Positions 16,801 to 20,671 of a stretch of DNA of 20,671 nucleotides are shown here, piece after piece. The notes under the pieces were generated by a model that searched no databases, had not been told where the DNA came from, and saw only the letters and a program-made list of their open reading frames with translations. Origin of the DNA: Prevotellaceae bacterium (GTDB lineage: Bacteria > Bacteroidota > Bacteroidia > Bacteroidales > Bacteroidaceae); contig JAISIB010000099.1 in the NCBI GenBank assembly GCA_031262265.1, forward strand, positions 1 through 20,671. Reading direction: 5' to 3'. Made by a program: the position numbers and the translations under genes. Position 1 is the first letter of the stretch. Every line of letters starts with the position of its first letter.

Positions 16801-17546
16801 AAGCCGACAAACAGATGGGACAAAACTCGCTGTTCGGCGGAGAGAACCTCGTAGCCGTCGCCACGCCCGACATACCGAAAGCGGAACGCTGGGGAGTGCT
16901 CGATCGCCTCAATCGCGAAAAAGAAATGATAGGCATTTATCTGTCGGCGCACCCGCTGGATGAATTTTCATTAGTTCTTCGTCACGTTTGTAACACGCAT
17001 ACGAATGAATTGAGCGACTTGCAATCGTTGCGCAATCGGGAGATTACCATGGGAGGCATGGTGACGAGCGTCAGAAACGGATTTGGGAAGAGCGGCCGCC
17101 CGTATGGGTTCGTCACCATTGAGGACTATACCGGTCCGAGCGAGTTGTCTCTCTTCAACGAAGACTGGATCAATTATCAAAAATACATGCAAGAAGGCTA
17201 TCTCCTGTTTCTGCACGGAAAAGTACAGCCCCGTTTCGGCAAAGAATCCAACGGACTGGAACTAAAAATCACGCAGGTGGAATTGCTCCACGAAGTAAGC
17301 GAACGAGCCATCAAGCAGTTTACCATTTGTATCCCGCTATTGATGCTGGACAAAGCGTTGATTACGGATTTGTCGATGCTTACCGAGCGAACGCCCGACG
17401 GCGAGACCGAGTTGCGCTTTCATATTACCGACACGGAAGAACGTTATTCGCTGCCGCTCGTATCGCACAAACGCAAATTGGCCGTCGGCAACGCATTGAT
17501 AGCCTATATCGAACAACATCCGAGTTTGGACTTTCGCATTAACTAA
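13851..17546 (+). CDS. dnaE: DNA polymerase III subunit alpha
   Basis: The replicative polymerase catalytic subunit, 1231 residues, a normal length for Bacteroidetes DnaE. The N-terminal PHP domain keeps its metal-site residues: [13 protein letters not shown] (6-18) and VTDHGNMFG (about 39-47). The polymerase core shows [17 protein letters not shown] (about 424-440) and the catalytic aspartates in [11 protein letters not shown] (Asp467, Asp469) and [11 protein letters not shown] (Asp629). The fingers/beta-binding region follows ([50 protein letters not shown]). A C-terminal OB fold is marked by [14 protein letters not shown]. It acts in the replisome with the sliding clamp. A -7 box lies 37 bases before ATG 13851. 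No clear terminator follows, so some transcription may reach the MFS gene. Confidence 0.98.
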   Translation: [1231 protein letters not shown]

Positions 17547-17649
17547 TTGCCGGCGCAACGAGCGACTATGTGAGCGGAACGACTAACGAAGATATTGCAT
17601 TTTCAAAGTGATATTTTTTCATTTCTTACGGTATTGTTAGGGAAAGCCT

Positions 17650-17657
17650 TACCTTTG
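17650..17657 (+). promoter_or_regulatory. -7 box of the MFS-PBP1A unit
   Basis: TACCTTTG matches TAnnTTTG, 18 bases before ATG 17676. This places the TTG at 17595 upstream of the transcription start and supports ATG 17676. Confidence 0.5.
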
Positions 17658-17675
17658 CATTTTGATATTAAGGAT

Positions 17676-18830
17676 ATGAGTAGCTTCATTCGTACGTGCC
17701 TTGCTTATACTCTACTGTTTCTTTCGCAGTATATGCTGATGCCGGTGATACCGACGTTTCTCTCCGAGCGTTTGGAAGTGGTTGCACCGAGTAGCGGCTC
17801 CGTCTACCTCTATCTGACGTTAGGCATGCTCATCATTGGCGGCTTCCAAGCGTATTTATTGGACGCTTTTCGCCGTAAAAGCGTGGCATTTTTTTCTATT
17901 CTCGGACTCGCGTTACTATCCGTAGCCTATATGTTCGTCAATCGGGAGATTGAATTATATATTTTCCCGTTCGTCCAAGGCATCCTGTTTGCGCTGGCCA
18001 ATGTCTCAATAACTACCATTTCCATTGACGTGCTGCCGACGGACGAACGCGACTGTGGGAACAAATGGATGGGAGTTGCCACGTTTACCGGCATGTTCAT
18101 CGGCCTCGTCGCCGGTCATAGTTGCTACCGGTGGTTGGCAGACACGCAATGGTTCTTCGCCATTGTCATCGGCGCATTACTGCTCGCTGCCATCTTCATC
18201 CTCAGCGTACCCGTCGCCTTTCGCGCCCCTATCGGCTTGTCCGTATTTTCGACCGACCGGTTCATTCTTCCGCGTTCATGGGTACCTGCCCTCAATCTCT
18301 TATTGCTTGGTTTGCCGATGGGCATATTACTGTTTCGCCCCGAATCGGAAAGTTTTCTTCTCCCGTTATTCGGACAATCAATGACGCTCACGCTCCCGAT
18401 ATTGGTCGGTGCAGGCGGGCTGGTCGGCCTGTTGATCTACCGGATTTACCCCGATTCGCTCAAAGAATACCGGCGCGCACTGATTGGCTTGTTGATTACC
18501 ATGCACGCCTCCTTCCTACTGCTCGTACACAACGAGTGGACGGCCTGCATCTCCGTTGCCGTCATGGGAATAGGCTGGGGAATGTCTCTACCGGCCACGC
18601 TGCGTATGTTCGTCAACCTTTCCCGCCACTGCCAACGCGTGTCGGCCAACACCACTTTCGTATTGGCGTGGCAAACTGCCTTGGCCGTCGGAATATGGAC
18701 GTCGGGTTATCTGCGCGAACACGCGTTTCCCTTACACACGTTCCATCTCGGCATGCTCGCTTTGATTGCGGCCGTTCTCTGGTTCTTATTTATTTCCGTA
18801 CCCTACTATAAGCGTTCCCTGTATGATTAA
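17676..18830 (+). CDS. Major facilitator superfamily transporter
   Basis: An integral inner-membrane protein of 384 residues with about twelve hydrophobic segments, consistent with an MFS permease. The first helix is TCLAYTLLFLSQYMLMPVIP. A short DAFRRKS loop after helix 2 is the degenerate equivalent of the MFS inter-helix 2/3 motif. The centre (PVAFRAPIGLSVFSTDRFILP) is the loop between the two six-helix halves. The substrate cannot be told from sequence. I chose ATG 17676 (MSSFIRTC) because the alternative TTG 17595 is upstream of the probable -7 box. The stop overlaps the start of the PBP1A gene by 8 bases, so the two are probably one operon with coupled translation. Confidence 0.85.
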   Translation: MSSFIRTCLAYTLLFLSQYMLMPVIPTFLSERLEVVAPSSGSVYLYLTLGMLIIGGFQAYLLDAFRRKSVAFFSILGLALLSVAYMFVNREIELYIFPFVQGILFALANVSITTISIDVLPTDERDCGNKWMGVATFTGMFIGLVAGHSCYRWLADTQWFFAIVIGALLLAAIFILSVPVAFRAPIGLSVFSTDRFILPRSWVPALNLLLLGLPMGILLFRPESESFLLPLFGQSMTLTLPILVGAGGLVGLLIYRIYPDSLKEYRRALIGLLITMHASFLLLVHNEWTACISVAVMGIGWGMSLPATLRMFVNLSRHCQRVSANTTFVLAWQTALAVGIWTSGYLREHAFPLHTFHLGMLALIAAVLWFLFISVPYYKRSLYD

Positions 18831-20671
18831 GAAAATTATATACGCCCTCTGGGCATTGCTCGCACTGGCCGTACTGATATGCATACTCATGTTCCGGCTC
18901 ATCGCCGCAGGCCATATCGGATACATGCCGCCTATTGCCGAGTTGGAAAATCCTTCGTACAAATTTGCGACCCAAGTCTTCTCGGAAGACGGAGAACTGC
19001 TCGGCACTTGGTCTATGAGCAAAGAGAACCGAGTATATGCGGGATATGACGAACTGCCTACGAACATCATCCAAGCACTGATTGCGACGGAAGATAGACG
19101 CTTCGCCGAACACTCGGGTATCGACGGGCGAGGATTGGCGCGCGCGATTATCAAGCGAGGTATTCTCATGCAAAGCAACGCAGGCGGCGGGAGTACGATT
19201 ACGCAGCAGTTAGCGAAACTATTATACACGGAGAACCCGGCAGAAAACACGTTTCAGAGATTATTGCAGAAACCTATCGAATGGGTGATAGCTGTTAAGT
19301 TGGAGCGTTACTACACTAAGGAGGAAATCCTTACGATGTATTTAAATAAGTTCGACTTTATTAATAACGCCGTCGGTATCAAAACGGCCGCGCGAACCTA
19401 CTTCGACAAAGCGCCCAAAGAGTTAAGCGTAGAAGAATCGGCCACGCTGGTCGGAATGTGCAAGAATCCGGCGCTATATAACCCGAGACGTTTCAACGAA
19501 CGCTCACGCGAACGGCGCAACGTCGTTCTTGCGCAGATGTGCAAAGCCGGATACCTGACCGAACAAGCCAAAGATTCGCTACAAGCCCTGCCATTGAAAC
19601 TCAATTTCCGACCGGTAGACCACAAAGAAGGCTTGGCGACCTATTTCCGCGAATACTTACGCACCCTGATGACGGCCAAAAAACCGGATCCGAAGAAGTA
19701 TCGCGGCTGGCAAACTCAGAAATTCTACGAAGACTCGCTGGCCTGGGAAACAAACCCGTTGTACGGCTGGTGCGCAAAGAATAATAAGAACATATACACG
19801 GACGGGCTGAAAATATATACCACTATCAATGCCAAGATGCAACGCTATGCCGAAGAGGCCGTCACCGAACATTTGGGCGGCTTCCTGCAAGAGCAATTTT
19901 TCAAAGAGAAGCGGCGTAGCAAAACGGCTCCGTTCTCGAAAAATCTAACGACCGAACAAGTCAATGAAATACTCAACCGTTCGGTACGTCAGTCGGAACG
20001 CTACAATGTGATGCTCTCTGCCGGAGCTTCCGCCGAAGAAATTCGGAAAGCTTTCGACACGCCGCAAGAAATGAGCGTCTTCACCTGGCAGGGAAGCAAA
20101 GATACGATCATGACGCCGATGGATTCCATTCGCTACTACAAGCATTTCTTACGCACCGGCTTTATGTCCATGAATCCGATGAACGGATATGTAAAGGCCT
20201 ACGTCGGCGGTGCCAATTACCCATACTTCCAATATGATATGGCTATGACCGGACGCCGACAAGTGGGTTCGACAATAAAACCATTCCTATATACGCTGGC
20301 CATGGAAAACGGGTTTAGTCCGTGCGATCGCGTCCGTAAGGTAGAGCAGACGCTGATTACGGAGACCGGCGAACCTTGGACGCCGAGGAACACCAACAAG
20401 GATCGCGACGGGGAACTCGTCACGTTGAAGTGGGGACTGACGCATTCGGACAACTATATTTCTGCGTACCTGATGGGTAAATTAAATCCGTACTCGCTCG
20501 TTCGTTTGATACACAACTTCGGCGTTCTCAACCAAAACATACCGCCGGTCGTCTCCCTTTGCTTAGGCCCGTGCGAAATCTCCGTCGGAGAAATGGTCAG
20601 TGCCTATACGGCGTTCGTCAATCGCGGTATCCGCGTAGCACCACTCTTCGTTACGCACATCGAAGATAACG
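18823..20671 (+). CDS. Class A penicillin-binding protein 1A (partial, runs off the window)
   Basis: A bifunctional peptidoglycan glycosyltransferase/transpeptidase of the PBP1A family. 616 codons are visible and the 3' end is outside. ATG 18823 lies in the last codons of the MFS gene. An N-terminal membrane anchor (about 5-29) follows MIKK. The GT51 domain has ATEDRRFAEHSGID (catalytic Glu90), GGGSTITQQLAKL (121-133) and KEEILTMYLN (166-175). The transpeptidase has the active-site serine in GSTIK (Ser483, Lys486) and SDN (542-544); the KTG motif must lie beyond the window. A TPRNTNKDRDGE stretch between them is typical. It polymerises and cross-links the cell wall on the periplasmic side. 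No defect is seen in the visible part. Confidence 0.95.
   Translation, partial: MIKKIIYALWALLALAVLICILMFRLIAAGHIGYMPPIAELENPSYKFATQVFSEDGELLGTWSMSKENRVYAGYDELPTNIIQALIATEDRRFAEHSGIDGRGLARAIIKRGILMQSNAGGGSTITQQLAKLLYTENPAENTFQRLLQKPIEWVIAVKLERYYTKEEILTMYLNKFDFINNAVGIKTAARTYFDKAPKELSVEESATLVGMCKNPALYNPRRFNERSRERRNVVLAQMCKAGYLTEQAKDSLQALPLKLNFRPVDHKEGLATYFREYLRTLMTAKKPDPKKYRGWQTQKFYEDSLAWETNPLYGWCAKNNKNIYTDGLKIYTTINAKMQRYAEEAVTEHLGGFLQEQFFKEKRRSKTAPFSKNLTTEQVNEILNRSVRQSERYNVMLSAGASAEEIRKAFDTPQEMSVFTWQGSKDTIMTPMDSIRYYKHFLRTGFMSMNPMNGYVKAYVGGANYPYFQYDMAMTGRRQVGSTIKPFLYTLAMENGFSPCDRVRKVEQTLITETGEPWTPRNTNKDRDGELVTLKWGLTHSDNYISAYLMGKLNPYSLVRLIHNFGVLNQNIPPVVSLCLGPCEISVGEMVSAYTAFVNRGIRVAPLFVTHIEDN

Overview
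The window reads as a chromosomal segment of a Bacteroidales bacterium (Bacteroidetes) of roughly 50% GC. Supporting signs are the TAnnTTTG-type promoter -7 boxes, the Bacteroidetes type of pyrophosphate-dependent phosphofructokinase (about 547 codons), an ATP-dependent PEP carboxykinase, outer-membrane barrel and lipoprotein genes, and the near absence of Shine-Dalgarno sites. I cannot name the genus with confidence; a Porphyromonas/Tannerella/Parabacteroides-like relative would fit. No tRNA, rRNA, CRISPR array or insertion sequence is visible.

Layout. 1-1396 is the 3' third of rpoC, closed by a strong terminator. 1636-3279 is the PPi-phosphofructokinase gene pfp, broken by an in-frame TAA at codon 400 with intact coding sequence on both sides. 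Then come a membrane-anchored GH25 muramidase (3361-4233), a lipoprotein type-B carboxylesterase (4376-6028) and an exported DUF3108 protein (6116-6916). A convergent gene (7754-6924) encodes a small outer-membrane barrel with a histidine-rich N-terminus. It is divergent from pckA (8147-9754); the 392-base region between them holds a well-formed Bacteroidetes promoter, three 21-bp-phased repeats and two dyads.

After pckA and its terminator lies a 569-base non-coding stretch with several hairpins, a degenerate 21-bp tandem array and a 10-bp inverted repeat. It leads into one clearly AT-rich gene (10407-12287) for an OLD-like ABC ATPase/TOPRIM protein that ends at its own terminator. This gene is the obvious accessory element and the best candidate for a phage-defence or DNA-processing function. 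Beyond it, a periplasmic phospholipase-D/cardiolipin-synthase-like gene (13748-12531) is divergent from dnaE (13851-17546). Downstream, an MFS transporter (17676-18830) overlaps by 8 bases the start of a class A penicillin-binding protein that runs off the window end.

Functional themes are central carbon metabolism (pfp, pckA), core information processing (rpoC, dnaE) and envelope work (GH25, PLD, PBP1A, OMP). The items most worth a second look are the nonsense codon in pfp, the single-gene AT-rich OLD-like insertion with its repeat-rich upstream region, and two separate 21-bp-periodic repeat clusters.
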